Assembly (NCBI RefSeq): GCF_003851545.1
Contig: NZ_BHVX01000003.1
Location: 186,001 to 250,000 of the forward strand
Source: Ralstonia sp. SET104
GTDB taxonomy: Bacteria; Pseudomonadota; Gammaproteobacteria; Burkholderiales; Burkholderiaceae
Direction of reading: 5' to 3'
Length of the DNA stretch: 64,000 nucleotides
Shown here: one piece after another, positions 9,032-17,777 of the stretch
Layout: each line of letters opens with the position of its first letter
Position numbering within the stretch: position 1 is the first letter of the stretch
Made by a program: the position numbers and the translations under genes
The notes under the pieces: generated by a model
The model's input: only the letters and a program-made list of their open reading frames with translations
What the model was told of the DNA's origin: nothing
Databases searched by the model: none

Positions 9032-9910
9032 CTAGGCAACGCCGTGATCCTTGAACCAGGCGAGGCATTTCTTCCAGCCGTCTTCCGCGTCGGCTTTTAC
9101 GTAGCTCGGGCGGTAATCGGCATGGAAGGCATGGCCGGCATCAGGATAGACCACGATGCGCGAAGCCCGCGCCTTGGGGTCGTTCGATGCTTCCAACGCC
9201 GTCTTCATGGCGTTGACTGCATCTTGCGAGATACCGGTGTCCTTGGCGCCATAAAGGCCAAGCACGGGGGCCCGCAAGTCCGCCACCTTGTCGATCGGAA
9301 AAGCTGGCTGCAGCGGGGTTGGCGCACCTTTTACATGGCCGTACCACACGACTGCGGCCTTGATATCGGGGCTGTGCTCGGCAAACAACCAGGTCTGGCG
9401 GCCACCCCAGCAGAAGCCGGTGATGCCAATGCGCGAGGCGTCGCCGCCATTCTGCTTGGCCCATGCCACTGTAGCTTCCAGATCGCCCGTCACCTGCGCG
9501 TCCGGCACCTTGGAGATGACGTTGGCCTGCAATGCCTGGATCGTCGGATACGACTGCGGATCGCCTTGGCGCTCAAACAAGTCCGGTGCGATAGCCAGAT
9601 AGCCGAGCTTGGCAAAACGCCGGCACACATCGGCGATATACTCGTGCACACCAAAAATCTCGCTGACAACGATGACCACCGGCAGGCGGGTCTTGCCCTC
9701 GGGCTGGGCACGGTAGGCGGGCATCTTGAAGTCACCCACGGGCACAGTAACCTCGCCCGCCGTCAATCCGCTGAAATCGGTTTTGATGGCCTGCGCCGCA
9801 ACCGGCAACACAGCCAACGCAAACGCCGAACCCAGCGCCGTCTTCACAAAGCCGCGCCGGTCAAAGCCACGGCCGGGCACCAGGCTCTCCACTTCTGCTT
9901 CAAGCTGCAT
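9032..9910 (-). CDS. Tat-exported dienelactone hydrolase family protein
   Basis: A 292-residue alpha/beta hydrolase of the DLH family. The N-terminus has a twin-arginine signal, DRRGFVKTALGSAFALAVLP, followed by AQA, so the mature enzyme is probably periplasmic. The nucleophile elbow is GFCWGG (cysteine nucleophile), with the acid in YGAKDTGI and the histidine in GHAFHADYR, the order expected of the Cys-Asp-His triad. True dienelactone hydrolases are usually cytoplasmic, so export here points to a different ester or lactone substrate. ATG at 9910 is chosen over earlier codons because GGAGAG precedes it and the Tat signal follows. Confidence 0.88.
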   Translation of the reverse strand: MQLEAEVESLVPGRGFDRRGFVKTALGSAFALAVLPVAAQAIKTDFSGLTAGEVTVPVGDFKMPAYRAQPEGKTRLPVVIVVSEIFGVHEYIADVCRRFAKLGYLAIAPDLFERQGDPQSYPTIQALQANVISKVPDAQVTGDLEATVAWAKQNGGDASRIGITGFCWGGRQTWLFAEHSPDIKAAVVWYGHVKGAPTPLQPAFPIDKVADLRAPVLGLYGAKDTGISQDAVNAMKTALEASNDPKARASRIVVYPDAGHAFHADYRPSYVKADAEDGWKKCLAWFKDHGVA

Positions 9911-10006
9911 CGCACTCTCCTCCCGCCCACGGGGGCGGTTACGGTGAAGGGGAGCAACGAGTGTACCGAAGGTTCGTTGTCCCGCCATGCACTGGGCCCG
10001 AAACAC

Positions 10007-11341
10007 TTAGTGCAGCTTGACCCGCGGATTCGTCTTGCTGCGCAGCCAGTGCATGACGGTATCCACCGACATGCGCACCCAGCCATGCAGCGCCAGCACG
10101 TGCATGCGATACAGCGACGTGTACATCAGGCGCGCCATCAGCCCCTCGATGAACATTGAGCCGCCGATCAGGCCGCCCATCAGGCTGCCGACCGCGCTGA
10201 AATGACCCAGCGACACCAGCGAGCCCAGATCCTTGAACGCGAACGGCTGGACCGGCTTGCCGTCCATGCGCTTGCGCAATGCGTCGAACAGATAGGTCGC
10301 CTGCTGATGCGCGGCCTGCGCACGTGGCGGCACGCTGGTCGAAGCCTCGGGCCATGGGCAGCTGGCGCAGTCGCCAAAGGCATAGATCGAATCGTCGCCT
10401 TCCACCTGCAGCGTGCGCGAGACGATCACCTGGCCCAGCTTGTTGACCGGCAGCCCCAGTTCGCCAAGCACAGACGGCGCACGAATGCCCGCTGCCCACA
10501 CGGTCAGATCTGCCGGAATGGATTTACCGCTGGCCGTATTGACGGCGCTGGCGGTGACTTCCGTCACGCGCTCGCTGGTGACGACGTCCACATCGAGCTT
10601 GTGCAGCAGCTCGGTGGTCGCAGCCGAGATGCGCTCCTTGAGCACCGGCAAAATGCGTGGCCCGCCCTCGATCAGGTGGATGCGGATGTCGTGGCGCGGA
10701 TCCAGCTTGTGCAGGCCGTAGGCCGCCAGCACATGCGCGGTGTTGCGCAGTTCGGCCGACAGCTCCACGCCCGTTGCGCCTGCACCCACGATGGCGATAT
10801 CAACCTGCGGGCGCGCATCGCCCACGCCGTTCTGGGCGCGCATGCACACCGCGATGAGCTTGCGGCGAAAGCGCTCGGCCTGCCATGCGGTATCCAGGGC
10901 AATCGCGTGCTCGGCGGTGCCCGGCACGCCAAAGAAATGCGTCACGCTGCCGATGGACAGCACCAGCGTGTCGTATGCAATGGCACGCTCGGGCAGTACC
11001 TCGGTGCCATCCGCGTCAACGCATCCGGAGACGACAATGGATTTGGCCACGCGATCGAGGCCCTTCAGCTCGCCCTGCTGGAACTCGAAGCCATGCCAGC
11101 GCGCCTGCGCGGCGTATTCGAGCTGATGGGTGTTCGGGTCCATGCTGCCCGCGGCAACCTCGTGCAGCAGCGGTTTCCAGATGTGTGTGGGGTTACGGTC
11201 CACCAGAACAACCTGCGCCGCACCACGCTTGCCGAGCTTGTCACCCAGCCGCGTCGCCAACTCCAACCCACCAGCGCCGCCGCCCACCACCACAATGCGC
11301 GGCCCATTCGTTCCGCCTGCACCATCTGCCTGCCCTGCCAT
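10007..11341 (-). CDS. ndh: type II NADH:quinone oxidoreductase (NDH-2)
   Basis: A 444-residue FAD- and NADH-binding oxidoreductase. The first Rossmann motif is VVVGGGAGGLELATRLGDKL near residue 20, the second is IAIVGAGATGVELSAEL near 185, and the FAD contact YAFGDCASCPWP is near 320. It passes electrons from NADH to quinone without pumping protons. The C-terminal about 70 residues hold amphipathic or hydrophobic helices (SLMGGLIGGSMFIEGLMARL), as expected for monotopic membrane attachment. ATG at 11341 follows GGAGAGG; the upstream extension in the same frame lacks family features. Confidence 0.93.
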   Translation of the reverse strand: MAGQADGAGGTNGPRIVVVGGGAGGLELATRLGDKLGKRGAAQVVLVDRNPTHIWKPLLHEVAAGSMDPNTHQLEYAAQARWHGFEFQQGELKGLDRVAKSIVVSGCVDADGTEVLPERAIAYDTLVLSIGSVTHFFGVPGTAEHAIALDTAWQAERFRRKLIAVCMRAQNGVGDARPQVDIAIVGAGATGVELSAELRNTAHVLAAYGLHKLDPRHDIRIHLIEGGPRILPVLKERISAATTELLHKLDVDVVTSERVTEVTASAVNTASGKSIPADLTVWAAGIRAPSVLGELGLPVNKLGQVIVSRTLQVEGDDSIYAFGDCASCPWPEASTSVPPRAQAAHQQATYLFDALRKRMDGKPVQPFAFKDLGSLVSLGHFSAVGSLMGGLIGGSMFIEGLMARLMYTSLYRMHVLALHGWVRMSVDTVMHWLRSKTNPRVKLH

Positions 11342-11460
11342 GTGCCTCTCCTGGAGCCGTTGAATCTTTTCGATCACGTGATCTGTCAGGTGCAGTCTGC
11401 TGCAACGCAAAATTCACCGCAACCCCGGGCGCGTGGATATGCCGAATCATGACCCCCGCA

Positions 11461-11490
11461 TGCCAAGGCCATTCGCAGACTGCCTTGGCA
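11461..11490. repeat. perfect 9-bp inverted repeat between ndh and polA
   Basis: TGCCAAGGC (11461-11469) and GCCTTGGCA (11482-11490) pair exactly around a 12-base loop. It lies about 60 bases past the polA stop and 120 bases upstream of ndh (both minus strand). No T-run follows, so it may be a Rho-assisted 3' end of polA or an operator of ndh. Confidence 0.5.
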
Positions 11491-11548
11491 GGCAAACCTG
11501 CGCCACGCCTTGTTTTACGCTGTGACGCTCAGGCGGCAAGCGATCGCG

Positions 11549-14371
11549 TCAGTGCGCCTCTTCCCAGTTGGCGCCCACGCCAACCTCGGCCACCAGCGGC
11601 ACGCGCAGCGTCGCTACACCGCACATCAGTTCCGGCAGGCGCTCACGCACCAGGGGCAGTTCGTCCTGCGGGACTTCCAGCACCAGTTCATCGTGCACCT
11701 GCATGATGAGGCGCGAGCGCATCGCCTCGGCTTCCAGCCAGCCTTGCACGGCCAGCATCGACAGTTTGATCAGGTCAGCCGCCGTGCCTTGCATGGGCGC
11801 GTTAATGGCGGCACGCTCGGCGGCCTGACGGCGCGGGCCATTGCCGCCGTTGATATCGGGCAACCACAGGCGGCGGCCGAACACCGTTTCCACGTAGCCT
11901 TGCTCACGCGCGCGCTGGCGGGTTTCGTCCATGTAGCTCGCGGCGCCGGGGTAGCGGGCGAAATAGCGGTCGATATAGAGCTTGGCGGCATCGCGGCCAA
12001 TTCCCAGGTTGCTGGCCAGCCCGAACGCGCTCATGCCGTAGATGAGGCCGAAATTAATGACCTTCGCCACGCGACGCTGGTCGGGCGAAACCTCCAGCGG
12101 CGTCACGTTGAACACCTCGGCAGCCGTAGCGCGGTGCACATCCTGGCCTTCGCGGAACGCCCGCATGAGGCCCTCATCCTGCGACAGATGCGCCATGATG
12201 CGCAGCTCGATCTGCGAGTAGTCGGCCGAGACGATCACGCTGCCCTCGGGCGCGATGAACGCCTCACGGATGCGTCGCCCTTCTTCCGTGCGCACCGGAA
12301 TGTTCTGCAGGTTCGGATCCGTCGAGGCCAGACGCCCCGTCACCGCCGTCGCCTGGCCGTAGGTGGTATGAACCCGGCCGGTGCGCGGGTTGACCATCTT
12401 CGGCAGCTTGTCGGTGTAGGTGGATTTGAGCTTGGCCATGCCCCGGTAGTCCAGCAGCAGCTTCGGCAACGGGTAATCCTCCGCCAGCTTCTGCAAGACC
12501 TCTTCGTCGGTCGACGGGGCGCCGCTGGCAGTCTTCTTGATGACCGGCAGCTTCATCTGGTTGAAGAAAATGTCGCCGATCTGCTTGGGTGAACTCAGGT
12601 TGAACGGCTGACCGGCCAGCTTGTGCGCCTCGGCTTCCAGCTCGATCAGGCGCAGGCCCAGTTCGTTGCTCTGCCGGGCCAGGCGCTCACCATCGACCAG
12701 CACGCCGTTGCGCTCCATTTTTTGCAGCACGATGGACGTCGGCATCTCGATCTGCTCGTAGACGTAGCGCAGCTTGTCGTCTTCGGCCACCTTGGGAAAC
12801 AGCGTGCGATGCAGGCGCAGCGTGATGTCGGCATCTTCGGCGGCGTATTCGGTCGCGCGGTCGAGCGGTACTTCGTCAAAGCCGATCTGCGATGCGCCCT
12901 TGCCGCACACGGCTTCGTACGTGATGGTCTTCAGATGCAGCACGCGCTCTGCCAGCGCGTCCATGCCGTGATTGCGGTGCGATTCGAGCACATACGACTG
13001 CAGCATCGTATCGTGCTCGATGCCGCGCAGCGCGATGCCGTGGTTGGCAAACACATGGGCGTCGTACTTCAGATGCTGGCCGACTTTCTTGCGCGATTCG
13101 TCTTCCAGCCACAGTTTCATGCGCGCGAGCACCGTGTCGCGCGAGAGCTGCCTGGAGTCACCAAGCGCGTCAAGCCCGGCCAAGTCCGGCCCGCGATGCG
13201 CCACCGGGATGTAGCACGCCTCGCCCGGCTGGACCGACAACGAGATACCCACAAGCTGCGCGAGCATCGGATCAATCGACGTTGTCTCAGTGTCGATGCA
13301 GACGAGATCCACCTCGTCCAGACGTTGCATCCACGATTCGAGCTGCGCTTCGGTGGTCACCGTCTCGTACTTGACCTCGTCGGGCGGCGCCTCCACGTCG
13401 AACAGGTTGGCTTGCGCCTGCAGTTGCGCGGCTTCGCCGGCGTAGTTCTTCACGGGCGTTGCTGCCTTGCGTGCGGCACCCACGCTGCGCGTGTCAGGCA
13501 GCGCATCACCGGACGCTTCGCGCAGCCACGTCTTGAAGCCGTAGCGCGAGAAGAAGTCGATCAGTTCTGACTTGTCTTCACCACCATCGACGAGCGCATC
13601 GAACGTCGGCACTTCCCTGGACAGATCGCAATCGAGCTTGACGGTCAGCAGTTCGCGGCCCTTGGGCAGCCACTCGAGCGTGTTGCGCAGGTTCTCGCCC
13701 ACCACGCCCTTGATCTCGCCCGCACGGGCGATGACGTTGTCGAGCGAGCCGAATTCAGTCAGCCACTTCACTGCGGTTTTCGGCCCCACCTTGGGCACGC
13801 CGGGCACGTTGTCCACCGTGTCGCCGATCAGCGAGAGATAGTCGACGATGCGCTCGGGCGGCACACCAAACTTTGCTTGCACACCAGCCGGATCGAGCGT
13901 TTCGTTGGTCATGGTGTTGACCAGCGTTACGTGGTCATTCACCAGTTGGGCGAGGTCCTTGTCCCCCGTTGAGACGATGGTCTGAACGCCTTCGCGCGTC
14001 GCCCGCTCGGCCAGGGTGCCAATCACGTCATCAGCTTCAACGCCGTCCACCACCAGGATCGGCCAGCCAAGCGCGCGCACGGCTTCGTGAATGGGTTCGA
14101 TCTGCGCGCGCAGGTCGTCGGGCATGGGCGCGCGGTGCTCTTTGTAGGCGGGATACAGGTCGTCGCGAAACGTCTTGCCTTTGGCGTCGAAAATGCAAGC
14201 GCTATACTTGGCCGGGTAATCGTTGCGCAGCTTGCGCAGCATGTTCACGATGCCGTAGATGGCCCCCGTAGGAAACCCTTCTCCGTTTCGCAAGTCGGGC
14301 AGTGCGTGATAGGCGCGGTACAGATAACTCGAGCCATCGACGAGCAACAGCGTTTCTTGACTTTCCGACAT
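11549..14371 (-). CDS. polA: DNA polymerase I
   Basis: A 940-residue polymerase with all three domains. The 5'-3' nuclease starts at LLLVDGSSYLYRAYHALP. The 3'-5' exonuclease has its DxE motif in VCIDTETTSIDPM near residue 345, so proofreading is probably intact. The polymerase domain has TGRLASTDPNLQNIPVRT, DYSQIELRIMAHLS and MQVHDELVLEVP. It fills Okazaki and repair gaps. The start is uncertain between ATG 14371 (MSESQETLL) and 14377; both leave almost no gap to the divergent LOG-family frame. The long upstream extension of this frame is a shadow of that gene. Confidence 0.96.
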   Translation of the reverse strand: MSESQETLLLVDGSSYLYRAYHALPDLRNGEGFPTGAIYGIVNMLRKLRNDYPAKYSACIFDAKGKTFRDDLYPAYKEHRAPMPDDLRAQIEPIHEAVRALGWPILVVDGVEADDVIGTLAERATREGVQTIVSTGDKDLAQLVNDHVTLVNTMTNETLDPAGVQAKFGVPPERIVDYLSLIGDTVDNVPGVPKVGPKTAVKWLTEFGSLDNVIARAGEIKGVVGENLRNTLEWLPKGRELLTVKLDCDLSREVPTFDALVDGGEDKSELIDFFSRYGFKTWLREASGDALPDTRSVGAARKAATPVKNYAGEAAQLQAQANLFDVEAPPDEVKYETVTTEAQLESWMQRLDEVDLVCIDTETTSIDPMLAQLVGISLSVQPGEACYIPVAHRGPDLAGLDALGDSRQLSRDTVLARMKLWLEDESRKKVGQHLKYDAHVFANHGIALRGIEHDTMLQSYVLESHRNHGMDALAERVLHLKTITYEAVCGKGASQIGFDEVPLDRATEYAAEDADITLRLHRTLFPKVAEDDKLRYVYEQIEMPTSIVLQKMERNGVLVDGERLARQSNELGLRLIELEAEAHKLAGQPFNLSSPKQIGDIFFNQMKLPVIKKTASGAPSTDEEVLQKLAEDYPLPKLLLDYRGMAKLKSTYTDKLPKMVNPRTGRVHTTYGQATAVTGRLASTDPNLQNIPVRTEEGRRIREAFIAPEGSVIVSADYSQIELRIMAHLSQDEGLMRAFREGQDVHRATAAEVFNVTPLEVSPDQRRVAKVINFGLIYGMSAFGLASNLGIGRDAAKLYIDRYFARYPGAASYMDETRQRAREQGYVETVFGRRLWLPDINGGNGPRRQAAERAAINAPMQGTAADLIKLSMLAVQGWLEAEAMRSRLIMQVHDELVLEVPQDELPLVRERLPELMCGVATLRVPLVAEVGVGANWEEAH

Positions 14372-14375
14372 TCCC

Positions 14376-15338
14376 ATGGACTCTAAAGTGACTGGAACGC
14401 CAAACAGCGTTTCCGATAATGGCGGCACCGCTGAAGGCGGCTTGGCAAAGCAGGCGGCTGGTGCCTCCTCGACCGAGGTTTCGGCGGCGGAACTGACGGG
14501 GGTGAGCCCCGCGCGCCAGGCCACCACAGCCGACATGGACGTCAACGTGACGGTGGGCGTCGAGCACGAACTGAAAGCCGACAAGGCCGACGTCGCACAC
14601 GGTCGCACCGACCGCAAGATGATCCCCAGCCTGCGGGCACTCGCTGATGAAGAACGCGCCACCGCAAAGAAAGCGCGTGCCTCCTGGCAGATGTTCACGA
14701 TTATGGCAGAGTTCATCGAGGCGACCGAGTACCTATCGGAGATCCGGCCGGCCGTCTCGATCTACGGCAGCGCGCGCCTGCGCGAGGATTCTCCGTACTA
14801 CGAACGCACCATCGAAATCGCCCGTCTGTTCTCGGATGCCGGCTTCGCCGTTATCTCCGGCGGTGGCCCCGGCATCATGGAAGCGGCCAACAAGGGCGCG
14901 CACGCCGGCAAGTCGGCCAGCGTGGGCCTGAACATCGAGTTGCCGCATGAACAGCAGGGCAATCGATACCAGGACATTTCGATGCGCTTCCGCCATTTCT
15001 TCACGCGCAAGGTCACCTTCGTGAAGAACTCCGATGCGTTCATCGTCATGCCCGGCGGCTTCGGCACGCTCGACGAACTGGCTGAAGTGCTCACACTCGT
15101 TCAGACAGGCAAATCGCGCAGCGTGCCGGTCGTCATGTTCGGCAGTCACTTCTGGAAGGGCCTGTTGGATTGGTTCCGCTTCACGCTGCTGCCGATGGGC
15201 CTGATTGCGGAGCACGACCTCGACATCATGCGCATCGTCGACGAACCCAAGGACGCGCTCGACGCCGTCTATGAGTTCTACGAAAAGCGCGAAGGCACCT
15301 CGCCGATTCCGCCCAAGGAAGAGATGTTCTATCTGTAA
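14376..15338 (+). CDS. LOG-family (TIGR00730) Rossmann-fold protein
   Basis: A protein of up to 320 residues with the lysine-decarboxylase-like/LOG signature: SGGGPGIMEAANKGAH near 168 and PGGFGTLDELAEVLTL near 228. Family members act as cytokinin-type or generic nucleoside 5'-monophosphate phosphoribohydrolases. The lysine decarboxylase label is historical and not supported. The first about 80 residues are low-complexity (Thr/Ser/Ala/Asp-rich), without a ribosome-binding site before 14376. Starts at 14535 or 14619 are possible and would leave room for a divergent polA promoter. The conserved core begins near residue 80. Confidence 0.85.
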   Translation: MDSKVTGTPNSVSDNGGTAEGGLAKQAAGASSTEVSAAELTGVSPARQATTADMDVNVTVGVEHELKADKADVAHGRTDRKMIPSLRALADEERATAKKARASWQMFTIMAEFIEATEYLSEIRPAVSIYGSARLREDSPYYERTIEIARLFSDAGFAVISGGGPGIMEAANKGAHAGKSASVGLNIELPHEQQGNRYQDISMRFRHFFTRKVTFVKNSDAFIVMPGGFGTLDELAEVLTLVQTGKSRSVPVVMFGSHFWKGLLDWFRFTLLPMGLIAEHDLDIMRIVDEPKDALDAVYEFYEKREGTSPIPPKEEMFYL

Positions 15339-15430
15339 CCTCGGGGCTGACATTCAGCACCACGCGAACGGACGATGGCGAGGGGGCTGGACTGCTAGAA
15401 TGTGGGGTCTCAGATCACTCGCCGGAGTCC

Positions 15431-15871
15431 ATGATGGATTCGCTGCTTCACCCGTCCGCCACCGTCCACTCCGGCTTTGCCAATGCTGCACGCTTCATGC
15501 GCCGCATCTGTCACGGGGGGCTGTTGGCTGGCGCCGCTTTGTGCCTCGCCCTGCCCGCGCACGCCGAGGTAACGTCCGACAGCGCCGGGCTGGACCTGCC
15601 CGACGTCAAGGCAATCAACAATCAGCCGATCTCCAAGCCGACCCGGGGCGCCATCCATAACGAGCGCGTCAAGCCGAGTTTCGACTACCGCGACAACGAC
15701 GGCACGCAGGTCGAGGAATACCGATTCCAGAAGGGTCAGGCGCCAGACATCCATGTCAAATCGGGCATGGGTACGTCCTACAACCTGAGCAAGCCGGAAG
15801 ACAGCTCGCCGCGCATCCGTGAGCGCGGTGACATCGACCGCGTGCCCTCGGTCAACGTCCTGAAGTTCTGA
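15431..15871 (+). CDS. DUF2782 exported protein
   Basis: A 146-residue protein with a hydrophobic export signal (CHGGLLAGAALCLALPAHA) near residues 27-45. The mature part is polar and ends IRERGDIDRVPSVNVLKF, typical of DUF2782. The function is unknown. The family is commonly found between polA and thrB in betaproteobacteria, as here. Translation could begin at 15431, 15434 or the internal ATG before RRICHGG; the last would give the most ordinary signal peptide. It lies 92 bases after the LOG gene and 89 before thrB. Confidence 0.8.
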   Translation: MMDSLLHPSATVHSGFANAARFMRRICHGGLLAGAALCLALPAHAEVTSDSAGLDLPDVKAINNQPISKPTRGAIHNERVKPSFDYRDNDGTQVEEYRFQKGQAPDIHVKSGMGTSYNLSKPEDSSPRIRERGDIDRVPSVNVLKF

Positions 15872-15960
15872 ATTCCAGCGATAGCACCCTCCGGGGTGTC
15901 CCGGCGCGGCAACATCGGCTTGCCGCGCCCTTCCCTCCACCCGTTTCCCGTTCCTGAAGC

Positions 15961-16965
15961 ATGGCTGTTTTCACCCCGGTCTCCGACGCCGAGATCGCTC
16001 TCTGGCTGGATCAATACGATGTGGGCGCCGTGCGCGCATTTCGCGGCATCCCCTCCGGGATCGAAAACTCCAATTTCTTCCTGACCACGGAAAAGGACGG
16101 GCAGGCGCACGAATACGTCGTCACCCTGTTCGAGCGGCTGACGTTCGAGCAGCTGCCGTTCTATCTGTATCTGATGCAGCATCTGGCCGAGCACGGCATC
16201 AGCGTGCCCGCACCGATTCCAGGCCGCGACGGCGAAATCCTGCGCACCCTCAACGGCAAGCCGGCGACCATCGTGACGCGTCTGGCAGGCCGCTCGAACC
16301 TGGCGCCTACGGTGTCGGAATGCGCCATCGTCGGCGACATGCTCGCGCGCATGCATCTGGCCGGCCAAGACTATCCGCGCCATCAGCCCAACCTGCGCAG
16401 CCTGCCGTGGTGGAACGAGGTGGTGCCCGACGTGGTGCCCTTCGTGCACGGCGATACACGCGCCCTGCTGGAAACCGAACTCGCGCATCAGCAACGCTTC
16501 TTCGCCAGCGCCGACTACGCCGCGCTGCCCGAAGGCCCCTGCCATTGCGACCTGTTCCGCGACAACGTGCTGTTCGAGCCGGCAGCCAATGGCCAGCCTG
16601 AGCGGCTGGGCGGTTTCTTCGATTTCTACTTCGCCGGCGTCGACAAATGGCTCTTCGACGTGGCCGTGACCGTCAATGACTGGTGTATCGACCTGGCCAC
16701 CGGCGTGCTGGATGCCGGGCGGGCACGTGCGATGCTGCAGGCGTATCACGCCGTGCGCCCGTTCACCGATGCCGAAACGCGGCACTGGCAAGACATGCTG
16801 CGCGCCGCGGCGTATCGCTTCTGGGTCTCGCGCCTTTGGGATTTCTATCTGCCGCGCGATGCCGAACTACTCAAGCCGCATGACCCCACCCACTTTGAGC
16901 GCGTGCTGCGTGAACGGGTGGGCGCAGGCGGCCCGACTCTGGATCTCCCCCAACCATGCAACTGA
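15961..16965 (+). CDS. thrB: homoserine kinase, choline-kinase-like type
   Basis: A 334-residue kinase of the APH/choline-kinase fold that phosphorylates homoserine in threonine synthesis. It is the non-GHMP form found in many beta- and gammaproteobacteria. The N-terminus [13 protein letters not shown] matches the family's nucleotide-binding entry. The catalytic loop is [13 protein letters not shown] near 195 (Asp base and Asn metal ligand), followed by the metal-binding FFDFYFAG. The 3' end overlaps the next gene by 10 bases. Confidence 0.92.
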   Translation: MAVFTPVSDAEIALWLDQYDVGAVRAFRGIPSGIENSNFFLTTEKDGQAHEYVVTLFERLTFEQLPFYLYLMQHLAEHGISVPAPIPGRDGEILRTLNGKPATIVTRLAGRSNLAPTVSECAIVGDMLARMHLAGQDYPRHQPNLRSLPWWNEVVPDVVPFVHGDTRALLETELAHQQRFFASADYAALPEGPCHCDLFRDNVLFEPAANGQPERLGGFFDFYFAGVDKWLFDVAVTVNDWCIDLATGVLDAGRARAMLQAYHAVRPFTDAETRHWQDMLRAAAYRFWVSRLWDFYLPRDAELLKPHDPTHFERVLRERVGAGGPTLDLPQPCN

Positions 16966-17753
16966 TCGAAGTACCGGCCAAGCACGGCTACGTCTGGCTG
17001 CGCCAGGGTGCGTGGCTGTTTCGCAAGAACCCCATCGGTTTTTTGCTGCTGCTGTTCATCTACCTGTTTGCGGTCAACCTGCTGATGCTGCTGATGCCGC
17101 CGATTGGCGTCTTCGCCGTCCTGCTGCTCAATCCGGCCATCTTCGTCGGCTTCATGTCGGCGTGCCGCGATACGGTGGCGGGCAAGCGTGTTGGGCCCAC
17201 ATCGCTCATCGCGGGCTTCCGTGCGTACGGCAAGGATGCGATGCGCGGCCTGCTCAAGCTCGGCGGCATCTACGGTGCGCTGGTGTTGGTGGTCAGCGGC
17301 GTGCTGATGACGATGGTGGACGTTGACACGCTCATGACCGTGGTCAGCGACAAGCCGCTCACCGCTGAAGCCATCCGCGAGTTCTACCTGGCCATGGTGA
17401 TGGGCTCGGTGCTGTACATCCCGGTGGCAGTGCTGTTCTGGTTTGCGCCGCTGCTGGTGGCATGGCACGGCATTCCGATGGGCAAGGCGCTGTTCTTCAG
17501 CTGGATGGCCGTATGGCGCAACCGCGCAGCGTTCATTCTGTATGGGGTGCTGGTCGCGATCCTGCTGATTGCGGTGCCGCTGTTCATTGACGCGCTGTTC
17601 GCCTCGAGCGGCGCCAACAACATCGCCCCGATCATCGCCACGCCGTACCGGATTCTGGTGATGGCGGTCCTGTATTGCTCGTTCTACGCCACCTACCGCG
17701 GCTGCTTCAACGTGACGCAAGCCGCCGGCCAGACCCCTGATACGACGGCCTGA
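16956..17753 (+). CDS. BPSS1780-type integral membrane protein
   Basis: A 265-residue protein with about six hydrophobic segments (for example [18 protein letters not shown] near 30 and [14 protein letters not shown] near 110). It starts with [22 protein letters not shown], a family-typical amphipathic lead-in. Members occur in Burkholderiaceae next to thrB and have no known activity. The start overlaps the thrB end by 10 bases, implying coupled translation. It is convergent with uvrD, 24 bases away. Confidence 0.8.
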   Translation: MQLIEVPAKHGYVWLRQGAWLFRKNPIGFLLLLFIYLFAVNLLMLLMPPIGVFAVLLLNPAIFVGFMSACRDTVAGKRVGPTSLIAGFRAYGKDAMRGLLKLGGIYGALVLVVSGVLMTMVDVDTLMTVVSDKPLTAEAIREFYLAMVMGSVLYIPVAVLFWFAPLLVAWHGIPMGKALFFSWMAVWRNRAAFILYGVLVAILLIAVPLFIDALFASSGANNIAPIIATPYRILVMAVLYCSFYATYRGCFNVTQAAGQTPDTTA

Positions 17754-17777
17754 CCTGCACGCTGGGTCGATCGACGC

